In this document: positions 1 to 8,262 of the stretch, one piece after another
Numbering within the stretch: the stretch's first letter is position 1
How the letters are laid out: the number at the start of each line of letters is the position of its first letter
Source of the DNA: Bacillota bacterium
GTDB lineage: Bacteria > Bacillota > Dethiobacteria > DTU022 > UBA8154
DNA: 39,967 bases
Assembly (NCBI GenBank): GCA_012839215.1
Contig: DUNV01000130.1
Coordinates: 1 to 39,967 of the forward strand
Reading direction: 5' to 3'
Notes under the pieces: generated by a model
What the model was told of the DNA's origin: nothing
Databases searched by the model: none
What the model saw: the letters and a program-made list of their open reading frames with translations, nothing else
Translations under genes and position numbers: made by a program

Positions 1-1258
1 CAGAAAAACCATCCGCACCCTTTAAATATTTTTTAACGAGGTGACCGATTTCAGGGTTTTCGATATCCCGATCCGAGGGTAGGTCTGCCACAAATCCCCC
101 ACAGATATCGATCATCAGGCGGGTAGCCTCCGCCATCTCCTTGCCCTCATGAATTTTGGAGGCATTGGCCAGGACCGTGTCGATGAAATAGGTCCCGGAG
201 GGCTCCTTTTTCCCTTCATAGGAAGAGGCCAGGCAGCACCCATAAAGGGTTTCAGCCCGGTGGATCATATCAATGGCTTTTTGCTTATGATGACTGGCTT
301 TGGCGGTACCGTTATATTCCATCAGGCAAAGCGCTGTACCGACCATGCAATCAATCTTTCCTGCCTTGCAACCGCCATGGCTTTGACGGTGATAGGATGA
401 AAAACGTAAAACCATTTCAGTAGCAAATTCAATCTCGCCACACATGAAAACCCTTTCCCAGGGTACAAAGACATCATCAAAGATAAGTAGGGGGCAGTAC
501 TTGGAATAATAGGCGTTACCGATATCACAGCCATCAATTTCGCGCATATCCAAAGAAGATCGCCCCACCACGTGAATTAGGCCGGGGGTATCCGCAGGAA
601 CAGCAAAGGAAAGGGAATAGTCTTCATCCCCCTCACGAAGCGCCCGGGTGGGCAGGACAATAATTTCATGCGAGGAAAGGGAACCGGTTTGGTGAGCCTT
701 GGCACCCCTGACGATAATGCCATCCTCGCGGCGCTCCACTACATGTATATACATATCCTTGTCTTCCTGGTTGCTGGGGCCCTTGGAGCGATCACCTTTT
801 ACATCCGTTACACCCGCGTTGCAGGTCAGATCATTTTTCTGAACGTATTCCAAAAATTTCAGGAAATTCTTATTGTATGAAGTCCCGTGTTTCTGATCGA
901 TATCATAAGTAACTATGGCCAGTGTGGAAAGGCAGTCCAAACCCGTGCAGCGCTGATGGCAGGTCCCCACGTAGCCACCCAGGACACGGTTTACCTTCAC
1001 CCTGGCAACGAGATCCTCGATCGATTCCGGTGGCAAACAAAAACGGTTGACCGGCTCATTGATCAAAGGACTCTGGGTAACAACCAGATCCCGGTATTCG
1101 TCCTTTTCGGCAATTTCGTAGGTCGAGGCAGTTGCCTCAATGCCCGCCCGCAGTCTGGGGTTGTCCACCACGTTTGTAATCTTTTCGCCAAACATGTAGA
1201 CAGTGGGTTTCATCTTGCGCAAAGACTCAATATACTCTTCCCTCGTTTTTAAAGCCAT
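1..1258 (-). CDS. 4-hydroxybutyryl-CoA dehydratase-like FAD/[4Fe-4S] protein (3' end outside window)
   Basis: The first 419 residues are visible; the C-terminus lies beyond the window edge. The reading frame matches the 4-hydroxybutyryl-CoA dehydratase/vinylacetyl-CoA isomerase (AbfD) family within the HpaB-like flavoproteins. All four [4Fe-4S] ligands of the Clostridium aminobutyricum enzyme are in place: C100 and C104 (CHQRC), H290 and C297 (YHRQSHGGCK). The flavin-region motif RGAKAHQTG is also present. Two residues proposed as catalytic are changed: the Glu257 position is C255 and the Tyr296 position is H294, while the lysine after the last cysteine is kept. The family removes water from 4-hydroxybutyryl-CoA by a ketyl-radical route and is oxygen-sensitive. 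ATG start with AGGAGG eight bases upstream. It follows the ligase genes by 53 bases, where there is only a weak 6-bp hairpin (1290-1304), so co-transcription is likely. The family is clear; the substrate is uncertain. Confidence 0.85.
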   Translation of the reverse strand, partial: MALKTREEYIESLRKMKPTVYMFGEKITNVVDNPRLRAGIEATASTYEIAEKDEYRDLVVTQSPLINEPVNRFCLPPESIEDLVARVKVNRVLGGYVGTCHQRCTGLDCLSTLAIVTYDIDQKHGTSYNKNFLKFLEYVQKNDLTCNAGVTDVKGDRSKGPSNQEDKDMYIHVVERREDGIIVRGAKAHQTGSLSSHEIIVLPTRALREGDEDYSLSFAVPADTPGLIHVVGRSSLDMREIDGCDIGNAYYSKYCPLLIFDDVFVPWERVFMCGEIEFATEMVLRFSSYHRQSHGGCKAGKIDCMVGTALCLMEYNGTAKASHHKQKAIDMIHRAETLYGCCLASSYEGKKEPSGTYFIDTVLANASKIHEGKEMAEATRLMIDICGGFVADLPSDRDIENPEIGHLVKKYLKGADGFS

Positions 1259-1311
1259 AACATTTTCCTCCTAATAACTTTTTATATAAACAAGATTTTC
1301 TTGTGTCCCCC

Positions 1312-2181
1312 CTATTTTAGGCAACCTTTGAGCAGGCCGGCTACATCGCTTGGTTTTTTGGCAATGAGAGCCCCTGCCATATCCAGGGCCTTGATTTTGC
1401 CCTGCACCGTCCCCTGCCCTCTTCTACTGATGATTGCCCCGGCATGACCCATCCTGCGTCCTGAAGGAGCGGTACGCCCGGCGATATATGCGATAACCGG
1501 TTTTGCCATCTCTTTGATAAAATCTGCCGCCTCTTCCTCAGAGCTTCCCCCTATCTCGCCGACGATAATTACTGCCTCTGTCTGGGGATCAGCTTCAAAT
1601 TCCTGCAGGATTTTTATCATCCGCGAACCCACCACGGGATCGCCTCCTACACCGATCACGGTGCTTTGCCCCAGCCCGGCTTCATTTAAAATCCCGGCAA
1701 GTTCATAGGACAATGTGCCACTGCGGGAGATGATACCCATTTTACCTTCAGTAAACATATTCCCAGGCATGATCCCCAGCTTACCAATACCCGGGCTGAT
1801 AATACCGGGAGTATTGGGGCCCAGGAGCCAGACGCCTTTTTTTTCAGCAGCACTTTTCATCTGCAGCACATCATGGAGGGGCACATGTTCGGGGATGGCC
1901 ACGATCAATTTGATACCGGCATCAATGGCCTCTAGGACAGCATTGCGCAGGAAGACCCCGGGAACAAACATTACAGAGGCATTAGCCCCATGTTTTTCCA
2001 CCGCTTCATAAACATCATCATAGACGGGCAGGCCATGGACAATTTCACCGCCCCTGCCGGGTGTTATTCCGGCAACAAGCCTGGTCCCATATTCCAGCAT
2101 CCAGTTGGTCTGGACGCTGCCGATGCGGCCGGTGATGCCCTGCACGATTGCCCTGGTGTTTCTGTCGAGCAGAATGCTCAT
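1312..2181 (-). CDS. sucD: Succinyl-CoA synthetase family ligase, alpha subunit
   Basis: 289 residues, the usual length of the alpha subunit of ADP-forming succinate-CoA ligase. It has an N-terminal CoA-binding Rossmann domain (GITGRIGS near residue 15, ITPGRGG near residue 40) and a ligase domain ending with the phospho-histidine motif RRMGHAGAI near residue 245. The GIGGDPIPG-type loop is present as GVGGDPVVG, and EIGGSSEEEAA matches the family. The motif that reads GPNCPG in E. coli is GPNTPG here. The enzyme would join an acid to CoA with ATP through a phosphohistidine, in a complex with the beta subunit encoded immediately upstream; the two genes overlap by one base (TAATG). Substrate cannot be fixed from sequence, because the beta subunit diverges at several conserved places and the next gene acts on a CoA ester. 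Confidence 0.88.
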   Translation of the reverse strand: MSILLDRNTRAIVQGITGRIGSVQTNWMLEYGTRLVAGITPGRGGEIVHGLPVYDDVYEAVEKHGANASVMFVPGVFLRNAVLEAIDAGIKLIVAIPEHVPLHDVLQMKSAAEKKGVWLLGPNTPGIISPGIGKLGIMPGNMFTEGKMGIISRSGTLSYELAGILNEAGLGQSTVIGVGGDPVVGSRMIKILQEFEADPQTEAVIIVGEIGGSSEEEAADFIKEMAKPVIAYIAGRTAPSGRRMGHAGAIISRRGQGTVQGKIKALDMAGALIAKKPSDVAGLLKGCLK

Positions 2182-3350
2182 TACATCATCCCCTTGCCCG
2201 ATGTTTTCGCTTGAACTTTACGTGCATCTATCAATTCTAAAAGGCTTTCCACCGCATCCTCTGTTTTTACCGAGTTTATGACGGTAATACCACCCTCCCT
2301 AAGCGTTTCCCAGCATTCTTCCTGTTTATTGCCCAGTGCTTTTACGACAATGGGGGGTGTGCCCCTTTCCCTGATAAAGCGCACGATACCCTTGGCCCCT
2401 TTTTCTATGGGATTGACCCCGCCGTAAATATTGATGACTACACCGGTTACATTGCCGTTTTTGCAAACTAGTCTCAGCGTATTATACATCAGTTCCTCAG
2501 TGATTCCCCCGCCGGTTTCCAAAAAATTTGCCGGCGGAAATCCCCTATCCTCAAGCATATCCATCGTAGCCATGGCTAGTCCCGCCCCACTGCCGACCAC
2601 ACCGATGGAACCATCAAGCTTGATATAGGTTACGCCGATCCCGCGGGCCTCTTTTTCCAACTGGTCGCGCTCCTCCCAGAATTTTTTCTCGAACTTCTGC
2701 CGGGAAAGTGCGTTGTCATCTACCTCCACCTTGGCATCAAGAGCGACAATCTGGTTATCCGGAAGTATAACAAGGGGATTTATTTCTGCCATCAAAAGAT
2801 CGTATGCAAAGAAAAGATGTAATAATTTTTCAGCAATCCCCGTCAGCCCTTCCAAAACTTTACCATGGAAGCCGCCCCGGCGGATAAAACGCCTCAACTG
2901 GTAGACAGGGGGAAGGCTGAGGGGATCCACGGGCAGGCGGTAAACTTTTTCAGGCCTGCCGGCAACGATCTGTTCTATATTAACACCGCCCTCGGGAGAA
3001 AAAAGGAAAATTATCTCCCCGGTGTTGATATCAACCACCAGGCCCATATATATTTCTTCAACAATATCCAGCCGCTCTTCCACGAGCAATTTTTCGATGG
3101 AGAATTCCTCCATGTTCATTTTGAACAACCTTCCTGCCTCCGAGTGGACGTGGAAGGAATTGTCAACAAATTTAATGCCTCCGGCTTTGCCCCTTCCCTC
3201 TGCAGGCACCTGGACTTTTAGGACGATGTCTCCACCGAGCTGTTCTGCAGCCTCTACTGCCTCCAGGGCGTTCGTTACTACCTTACCCTGTGGGATAGGT
3301 ATACCATTGGCAGCAAACAGTTTTTTGCCCTGGTATTCCAAGAGTTTCAT
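2181..3350 (-). CDS. sucC: Succinyl-CoA synthetase family ligase, beta subunit
   Basis: 389 residues: an ATP-grasp domain (start MKLLEYQGKKLFA, EGRGKAGGIKF near residue 52), the EINPLV metal/nucleotide motif near residue 190, and a C-terminal CoA-ligase domain (GSGAGLAMATMD, FLETGGGITEE). It pairs with the alpha subunit downstream. Compared with E. coli and Bacillus SucC, the HAGGRGKAGG motif is PAEGRGKAGG, and the IFGGI..CD segment is IYGGVNPIEKGA, so acyl specificity may differ from succinate. ATG start with an AAGGAGG ribosome site six bases upstream. It is the first gene after the spoIVA terminator and the likely head of a sucC-sucD-abfD-like operon. I see only poor sigma-A-like hexamers in the 165 bases in front of it. 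Confidence 0.87.
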   Translation of the reverse strand: MKLLEYQGKKLFAANGIPIPQGKVVTNALEAVEAAEQLGGDIVLKVQVPAEGRGKAGGIKFVDNSFHVHSEAGRLFKMNMEEFSIEKLLVEERLDIVEEIYMGLVVDINTGEIIFLFSPEGGVNIEQIVAGRPEKVYRLPVDPLSLPPVYQLRRFIRRGGFHGKVLEGLTGIAEKLLHLFFAYDLLMAEINPLVILPDNQIVALDAKVEVDDNALSRQKFEKKFWEERDQLEKEARGIGVTYIKLDGSIGVVGSGAGLAMATMDMLEDRGFPPANFLETGGGITEELMYNTLRLVCKNGNVTGVVINIYGGVNPIEKGAKGIVRFIRERGTPPIVVKALGNKQEECWETLREGGITVINSVKTEDAVESLLELIDARKVQAKTSGKGMM

Positions 3351-3514
3351 GATATTTCCTCCTTAATGCCCGCTAACTTGTCAGGCTTATTCGCTTCTAT
3401 GTCTACAAGGATATCAAAACCAAATTTCATTTTACCATAAAAAAGGGCAAAATAAACTAGTTTTTTGTATTATTTTGAAAGAATACTCTATAATTGCCAC
3501 GATATTTTTCTTCC

Positions 3515-3549
3515 CAAAATAAAAAAGATGCTTTTTAAGGCATCTTTTT
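3515..3549 (-). terminator. Rho-independent terminator of spoIVA
   Basis: Perfect 10-bp inverted repeat (3522-3531 with 3540-3549, 8-base loop). On the minus strand the stem is followed by a T-rich tract running into TTTTTTATTTT. It lies 73 bases past the spoIVA stop and separates spoIVA from the ligase operon. The stem is AT-rich, so efficiency may be moderate. Confidence 0.75.
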
Positions 3550-3621
3550 AATAATCCCGATGCTTACCCTATGATTTTATCAGATAATCTGTGCGTTGAT
3601 AATCCCCCAGGCAGTATTACC

Positions 3622-5097
3622 TTAAAGAATAATTACGATTATCCCGCCGCTTCCCTCATTGATAATTTTTTCCAACGTTTCCTGAAGTTTATTTTGGGCA
3701 CTCTGCGGCATGTTGCCAAGCTTACCGGAAATTCCGTCCCTGACAAGTTCATACAGCGATTTCCCCAGCAGATTGGATTCCCAAAGTTTTTGCGGGTTTT
3801 CAGCGTACTCCTCCATGAGATAGTTAACGAGCTCTTCGCTTTGTTTTTCAGTACCAACAATAGGTGTAAATTCGGATTTGATATCCACCTTGATCATATG
3901 CAATGAAGGGGCACTGGCCTGAAGTCTTACGCCAAAGCGGCCCCCTTGGCGGATAATTTCCGGTTCTTCCAGGCTTATTTCTTCCAAGAGCGGGGGCATG
4001 ATGCCATAACCATTTTCTTTTACTTCCTCCAAAGCCTGGGCAACTTTATCATACTCCCTCTTGGCATGGGAATAATCCCTCACGATTTTGAGCAGATCGG
4101 CCTGATCTTCAATTTCTGTGCCACAGATTTCCGAGAGTACTTTATCATACAGCTCCTGGGGGGCAGTTATTTCTATAAAAGCCGAGCCACTGCCCAGTTC
4201 GATATTTTTTACTTGGGCGTTTTCGATCAGATCGTTTTTTTCCAGCGCGATGATTGATGTTTCCACATCCCGGATTTTTTCTGCGCTGAGCACATGTTCC
4301 CTTATAACTGCGGTAAACTCCTTTACGACCCAGTGGGCTGGTTCTAGTACTTCGATCCAGGAAGGCAGATTTATGCTGATTTCCTGAACAGGAAATTCAA
4401 AGAGGACTTCTCTGAAAATCAGGTTGATATCATTTTCATTTAGTTCCAGGCAATTGAGGGCTACAACCGGCACCTCATATTCCCTGGCAAGTTCATTTTT
4501 GAGTTCAATAGTACTCTGGGAATAGGGTTTGGATGAATTGAGAATGATGACAAATGGTTTGCCAATCTCCCTTAGTTCTGCAATGACACGCTGTTCTGCC
4601 ATAATGTAGTTTTCCCGATCCAGATCGGTAATCGTCCCATCGGTTGTCACGACAAACCCAATGGTGGAATGCTCATTTATGACCTTTTGCGTTCCAATCT
4701 CGGCAGCCTCCTCGAAAGGGATAGGATGCTCAAACCATGGGGTAGAAACCATGCGCTGGCTTCCCTCATCATCGTATCCAACCGCTCCGGGAACAGTATA
4801 GCCAACGCAATCCACTAGTCTAACCCGCATGGTGATATTTTCTGCCAAAGTTATTTCAATAGCCTCATCGGGGATAAATTTGGGTTCGGTGGTCATAATG
4901 GTTTTGCCAGCACTTCCTTGCGGAAGTTCATCCTTGGTTCTTTCCAAAACATGGGGGTTATCTATATTGGGGAGAACGAGTATCTCCATAAACTTTTTTA
5001 TAAAGGTTGATTTACCCGTTCTGACCGGACCAACCACACCTAAATAGATATCCCCTCCAGTCCGTTCCACAATATCTTGAAAAAGGTCGAATTTCAC
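3622..5097 (-). CDS. spoIVA: Stage IV sporulation protein A (coat morphogenetic ATPase)
   Basis: 491 residues, almost exactly the length of Bacillus subtilis SpoIVA. The start region FDLFQDIVERTGGDIYLGV, the Walker A motif GPVRTGKST near residue 24, and the short conserved hydrophobic C-terminus ending GGIIVIIL are all typical. SpoIVA hydrolyses ATP to polymerise on the outer forespore membrane in the mother cell and forms the base on which the spore coat assembles. The start is GTG with AGGAGGGG about seven bases upstream; no ATG gives a better N-terminus. It stands alone between gpsA (193 bases upstream) and a terminator. A sigma-E-type promoter at 5153-5180 fits its mother-cell role. Confidence 0.97.
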   Translation of the reverse strand: MKFDLFQDIVERTGGDIYLGVVGPVRTGKSTFIKKFMEILVLPNIDNPHVLERTKDELPQGSAGKTIMTTEPKFIPDEAIEITLAENITMRVRLVDCVGYTVPGAVGYDDEGSQRMVSTPWFEHPIPFEEAAEIGTQKVINEHSTIGFVVTTDGTITDLDRENYIMAEQRVIAELREIGKPFVIILNSSKPYSQSTIELKNELAREYEVPVVALNCLELNENDINLIFREVLFEFPVQEISINLPSWIEVLEPAHWVVKEFTAVIREHVLSAEKIRDVETSIIALEKNDLIENAQVKNIELGSGSAFIEITAPQELYDKVLSEICGTEIEDQADLLKIVRDYSHAKREYDKVAQALEEVKENGYGIMPPLLEEISLEEPEIIRQGGRFGVRLQASAPSLHMIKVDIKSEFTPIVGTEKQSEELVNYLMEEYAENPQKLWESNLLGKSLYELVRDGISGKLGNMPQSAQNKLQETLEKIINEGSGGIIVIIL

Positions 5098-5152
5098 GGT
5101 TTCTCCCCTCCTGTATCAATTCCGGCACGACTAGAAACGTTTCAATGATATA

Positions 5153-5180
5153 TTTATATGAAGATGAGGGGACAATATTA
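5153..5180 (-). promoter_or_regulatory. Candidate sigma-E promoter of spoIVA
   Basis: Minus-strand TAATATT (5180-5174) matches the sigma-E -35 consensus KMATATT. After a 13-base spacer comes CATATAAA (5160-5153), close to the -10 consensus CATACAHT. It lies about 55 bases before the spoIVA start, and spoIVA is sigma-E dependent in Bacillus. Seen by eye only; the -10 has two deviations. Confidence 0.55.
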
Positions 5181-5290
5181 CTCAAAATAAAGAAAAAGCT
5201 GTATAGATCCTTTATACTATACAACCCGTCTGGTTTTTGTATGGCCATCACCCGGAGAGCCAACCATTTTGGGCAGCCCTCCGTTCCCGT

Positions 5291-6301
5291 TCAGTCAAAA
5301 GCCAGATCCTCCATTTCTACCGTTTTTTCCCGCCCCATAAGGTTTTTACTGGCCACTCGGGGATCGATCCCCTGGAAGAGTATATTATAGACCTCCGTAG
5401 TGATAGGCATATTTACCCTATACTGCAAGGATAGCTGGTGGGCTGCACGGGTTGCCTTGATCCCTTCGGCAACCATCTTCATGGAAGAGGTAATTTCCTG
5501 CAGGTTTTTCCCTTTTCCCAGCATGAGGCCAACGTAGCGGTTCCTGCTATGGGAGCTTGTACATGTCACAAAAAGATCGCCTACCCCGGTAAGCCCGCTG
5601 AAAGTTCTGCTCCTGGCACCCATAGCCACGCCCAGGCGGGTCATCTCCGCCAGTCCTCTGGTGATAATGGCGGCCATGGTATTATCACCGTAACCCAGCC
5701 CCACACATAAACCGGCAGCAATGGCAATAACATTTTTGAGGGCCCCCCCTAGCTCCACCCCGGTTATATCCGGATTTGTATAGACCCTGAAATAGTTTGA
5801 CATAAAAAGATCCTGTACAATTTTTGCTGCTTCCTCTTTTTCAGAGGCAACAACAGAGGCAGTGGGGATAAGGCGCCCGACCTCCTCAGCATGGTTTGGG
5901 CCGGAAAGGACAGCAATTTCACACCCGTTCGTTATTTTGTCACCGATAACCTGGGATAACCGCCTAAAGGTTTTTTCCTCCAGGCCCTTGGCAACGTTAA
6001 CAATAATTGCACCATCATTAATATGCCGGCTGATCATGCCACATACAGTTTCCACGGCATGGGAGGGTACCGCCAGGACTAAAAGCTCCCGGCCGCGCAC
6101 CGCATCTGCAAGATTGTTGGTCAGAACAACATTTTCAGGAAGCAGAACCCCGGGAAGATATTCCTTGTTTTCCCTCATTTGTCTTATCTTCTGCAAAAGA
6201 TCGTTTCGGCGCAGCCACAGTGTCACGGGCATACCCTTATGCCCTAATAAAGCACAAAGCGCTGTTCCCCAACTGCCGGCCCCGATAATACTGATTTTCA
6301 T
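5291..6301 (-). CDS. gpsA: NAD(P)H-dependent glycerol-3-phosphate dehydrogenase
   Basis: 336 residues. It reduces dihydroxyacetone phosphate to sn-glycerol-3-phosphate, the backbone for phospholipids. The N-terminal Rossmann motif GAGSWGTAL (residues 7-15) binds the nucleotide; the catalytic-lysine region GALKNVIAIAAG and the following GDNTMAAIITRGLAEM helix are typical. ATG start, six bases after plsY, so the two genes that make and then acylate glycerol-3-phosphate are coupled. The order der-plsY-gpsA-spoIVA resembles the der(yphC)-gpsA-spoIVA neighbourhood of Bacillus, with plsY inserted. Confidence 0.96.
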   Translation of the reverse strand: MKISIIGAGSWGTALCALLGHKGMPVTLWLRRNDLLQKIRQMRENKEYLPGVLLPENVVLTNNLADAVRGRELLVLAVPSHAVETVCGMISRHINDGAIIVNVAKGLEEKTFRRLSQVIGDKITNGCEIAVLSGPNHAEEVGRLIPTASVVASEKEEAAKIVQDLFMSNYFRVYTNPDITGVELGGALKNVIAIAAGLCVGLGYGDNTMAAIITRGLAEMTRLGVAMGARSRTFSGLTGVGDLFVTCTSSHSRNRYVGLMLGKGKNLQEITSSMKMVAEGIKATRAAHQLSLQYRVNMPITTEVYNILFQGIDPRVASKNLMGREKTVEMEDLAFD

Positions 6302-6307
6302 GTGTAT

Positions 6308-6916
6308 TTACCTGCCTTTAGGGGCGATATCCACTTTTTCGCCTATTTTTAGTTCTTTACCCCGCAACAATCTTTTAATATTAGGAATATGGCGCCAAAT
6401 GATCAACACAGTTATAGATAAACCAAAGATTAGATATTCCCTTGGGTAATCAAATAATGGAACGCAAAAGGGCATAAGGATCGCTCCTGTTATGGAGGCC
6501 ACAGAGACATAGCGTGCTACAAGAATAATAACGATGATAATGCCAAAAACGATCAAGGCGGCGATGGGCATAATGCCAAAAAAAATGCCTAAGGCTGTCG
6601 CAGCGCCACGCCCTCCTTTAAAAGAAAAATAGAGCGGCCAATTATGTCCAAGAAGAACCCCGTAGGCGCAAAAAATAGTCACCCAGGGACTGGGTAAAAG
6701 CCATTTGGCCAGAAGCACAGCAAGTAATCCCTTGCCCAGATCCAGAGCAAAAACGATCAAGGCATATTTAATACCCAGGACCCGGGAAATATTCGTTGCC
6801 CCTGTATTGCCGCTGCCCATTTTTCTAATATCCACATTTTTTACCCTTTTGGCGATCAGGTATCCGAAAGAAACGGAGCCAAGCAGGTATGAAAAAATTA
6901 CTAAAATAACGCTCAT
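6308..6916 (-). CDS. plsY: Acyl-phosphate glycerol-3-phosphate acyltransferase
   Basis: 202 residues, mostly hydrophobic, with about five to six membrane segments. The three PlsY loops are visible: SVSFGYLIAK with GSGNTGATN (residues about 15-43), GHNWPLYFSFKGGRGAATALG (about 92-112), and the RHIPNIKRLLRGKE basic C-terminal loop. It transfers an acyl group from acyl phosphate to sn-glycerol-3-phosphate, the first step of membrane lipid synthesis in most Gram-positives. The start codon overlaps the der stop by four bases (ATGA), and gpsA, which makes its substrate, follows directly. Confidence 0.95.
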   Translation of the reverse strand: MSVILVIFSYLLGSVSFGYLIAKRVKNVDIRKMGSGNTGATNISRVLGIKYALIVFALDLGKGLLAVLLAKWLLPSPWVTIFCAYGVLLGHNWPLYFSFKGGRGAATALGIFFGIMPIAALIVFGIIIVIILVARYVSVASITGAILMPFCVPLFDYPREYLIFGLSITVLIIWRHIPNIKRLLRGKELKIGEKVDIAPKGR

Positions 6917-8262
6917 GATCCTTTCGCCCCTTTTTTGCTGCGCCCCCGCACAGTCAAGCGCAAAGGTGAGCCTTGAAAGCCAAAAGCCTCACGCAAACGA
7001 TTTTCTAAATATCTTAGGTAGGAGAAATGGATGGACTTGGGATCGTTGGCAAAAAGGATAAAAGTCGGTGGTTTAACCGCCGGCTGCGTCCAGTAATAGA
7101 TGCGAGCCTTCCTTTTCCCGGAGGTGGGCAAGGGATTCATACTCAGGGCATCCGAAAGAAGATGGTTAAGCAAAGGCGTAGAAATACGTCTGGTGTATTC
7201 CCCATAAACTACCCCAAAGAGTGAAAATAGTCTTTTTAGGCGGCGGGGTTCATGAATAGATGTAAAAACCACCGGGGCATAGTTAAAAAATTTGAGATTC
7301 TCACGCACATTATCCACCTGGGTCACTGCAGCGTTTTCCCTGCCCGCACCCTTGAAAAGATCCCATTTATTTAGGGCTATAATTACTGCTCTACCACTAT
7401 CTTGGATATAACCAGCAATTTTTTGATCCTGCTCCGTTACCCCTTCAGTAGCCTCCAGCAATAGTAGGGCTATATCTGCGTTGTCAATAGCCTTTAGGGC
7501 ACGGAGAACGCTATAGTATTCCACATCCTCCCTGACCCTGCTTTTTCTTCTTATGCCGGCTGTATCGACAAAGGTAAATGCCTTTTCGTCCTGCACCAGG
7601 GTTATATCCACCGCATCCCGCGTCGTACCGGGAATAGTGCTGACAATATTTCTATCCTCGCCGAGCAGCGCATTTATAAAGGAGGATTTCCCCACATTGG
7701 GGCGCCCGACCACAGCTATGCGGATCGTTTCCATAGCCGTTTCCGGACGCTTTTCCCGCGCAGGGAAAAAGGAAACAACGCGATCGAGAAAATCGCCGAT
7801 GTTTAGACCATGCGCTGCTGAAACCGGGATGGGCTCCCCAAAGCCGAGCCGGTAAAAATCCTCCAGACCCACCATCTTCCCCTCCGTTTTATTGGCAGCC
7901 AGGATGACAGGTCTGCCCTGGCGGTGGAGTAACATGGCAATCTCCTCATCGAGCGCCGTCAACCCCTCCCGCCCATCAGTCAAAAAAACGATAACATTTG
8001 CCTCTTCCATAGCCAGCAGGGCCTGGTTTTGCACAAGGCGTTCCAGCTCCATGGTTTCGGAAAAAGTAATACCCCCGGTATCGATAACGAAAAATTCCGT
8101 ACCCAGCCAGGTTGCACGCCCATGAATACGATCCCTCGTAACCCCGGGCATTTTTTCCTCTATCGCCTTTCTTTCCCCGATCAACCGGTTAAATAGTGTA
8201 GATTTTCCCACGTTGGGGCGGCCAACGATAGCCACCATCGGTATGGTCAATGTTTTTACCAC
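6913..8262 (-). CDS. der: Ribosome-associated GTPase Der (EngA)
   Basis: 449 residues with two tandem GTPase domains and a KH-like C-terminal domain. P-loops are GRPNVGKST (near residue 14) and GRPNVGKSS (near residue 187); the second domain has the NKWD specificity motif, while the first has NKTE where NKxD is usual. DTGG and DTAG switch-II motifs are present. Der assists 50S subunit assembly. I took the GTG directly after the upstream stop codon as the start; an ATG eight codons later (8238) would begin at MVAIVGRPN but has no ribosome site. The 3' end overlaps plsY by four bases. Confidence 0.95.
   Translation of the reverse strand: MVKTLTIPMVAIVGRPNVGKSTLFNRLIGERKAIEEKMPGVTRDRIHGRATWLGTEFFVIDTGGITFSETMELERLVQNQALLAMEEANVIVFLTDGREGLTALDEEIAMLLHRQGRPVILAANKTEGKMVGLEDFYRLGFGEPIPVSAAHGLNIGDFLDRVVSFFPAREKRPETAMETIRIAVVGRPNVGKSSFINALLGEDRNIVSTIPGTTRDAVDITLVQDEKAFTFVDTAGIRRKSRVREDVEYYSVLRALKAIDNADIALLLLEATEGVTEQDQKIAGYIQDSGRAVIIALNKWDLFKGAGRENAAVTQVDNVRENLKFFNYAPVVFTSIHEPRRLKRLFSLFGVVYGEYTRRISTPLLNHLLSDALSMNPLPTSGKRKARIYYWTQPAVKPPTFILFANDPKSIHFSYLRYLENRLREAFGFQGSPLRLTVRGRSKKGAKGS

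Noticed and set aside
149-1252. Plus-strand open frames opposite the AbfD-like gene
   Set aside because: They are antisense to a frame with clear family motifs and have no motifs or ribosome sites of their own.
3351-3480. Sigma-A promoter for the ligase operon
   Set aside because: TAAAAT is present but no acceptable -35 stands at 16-18 bases; too weak to annotate.
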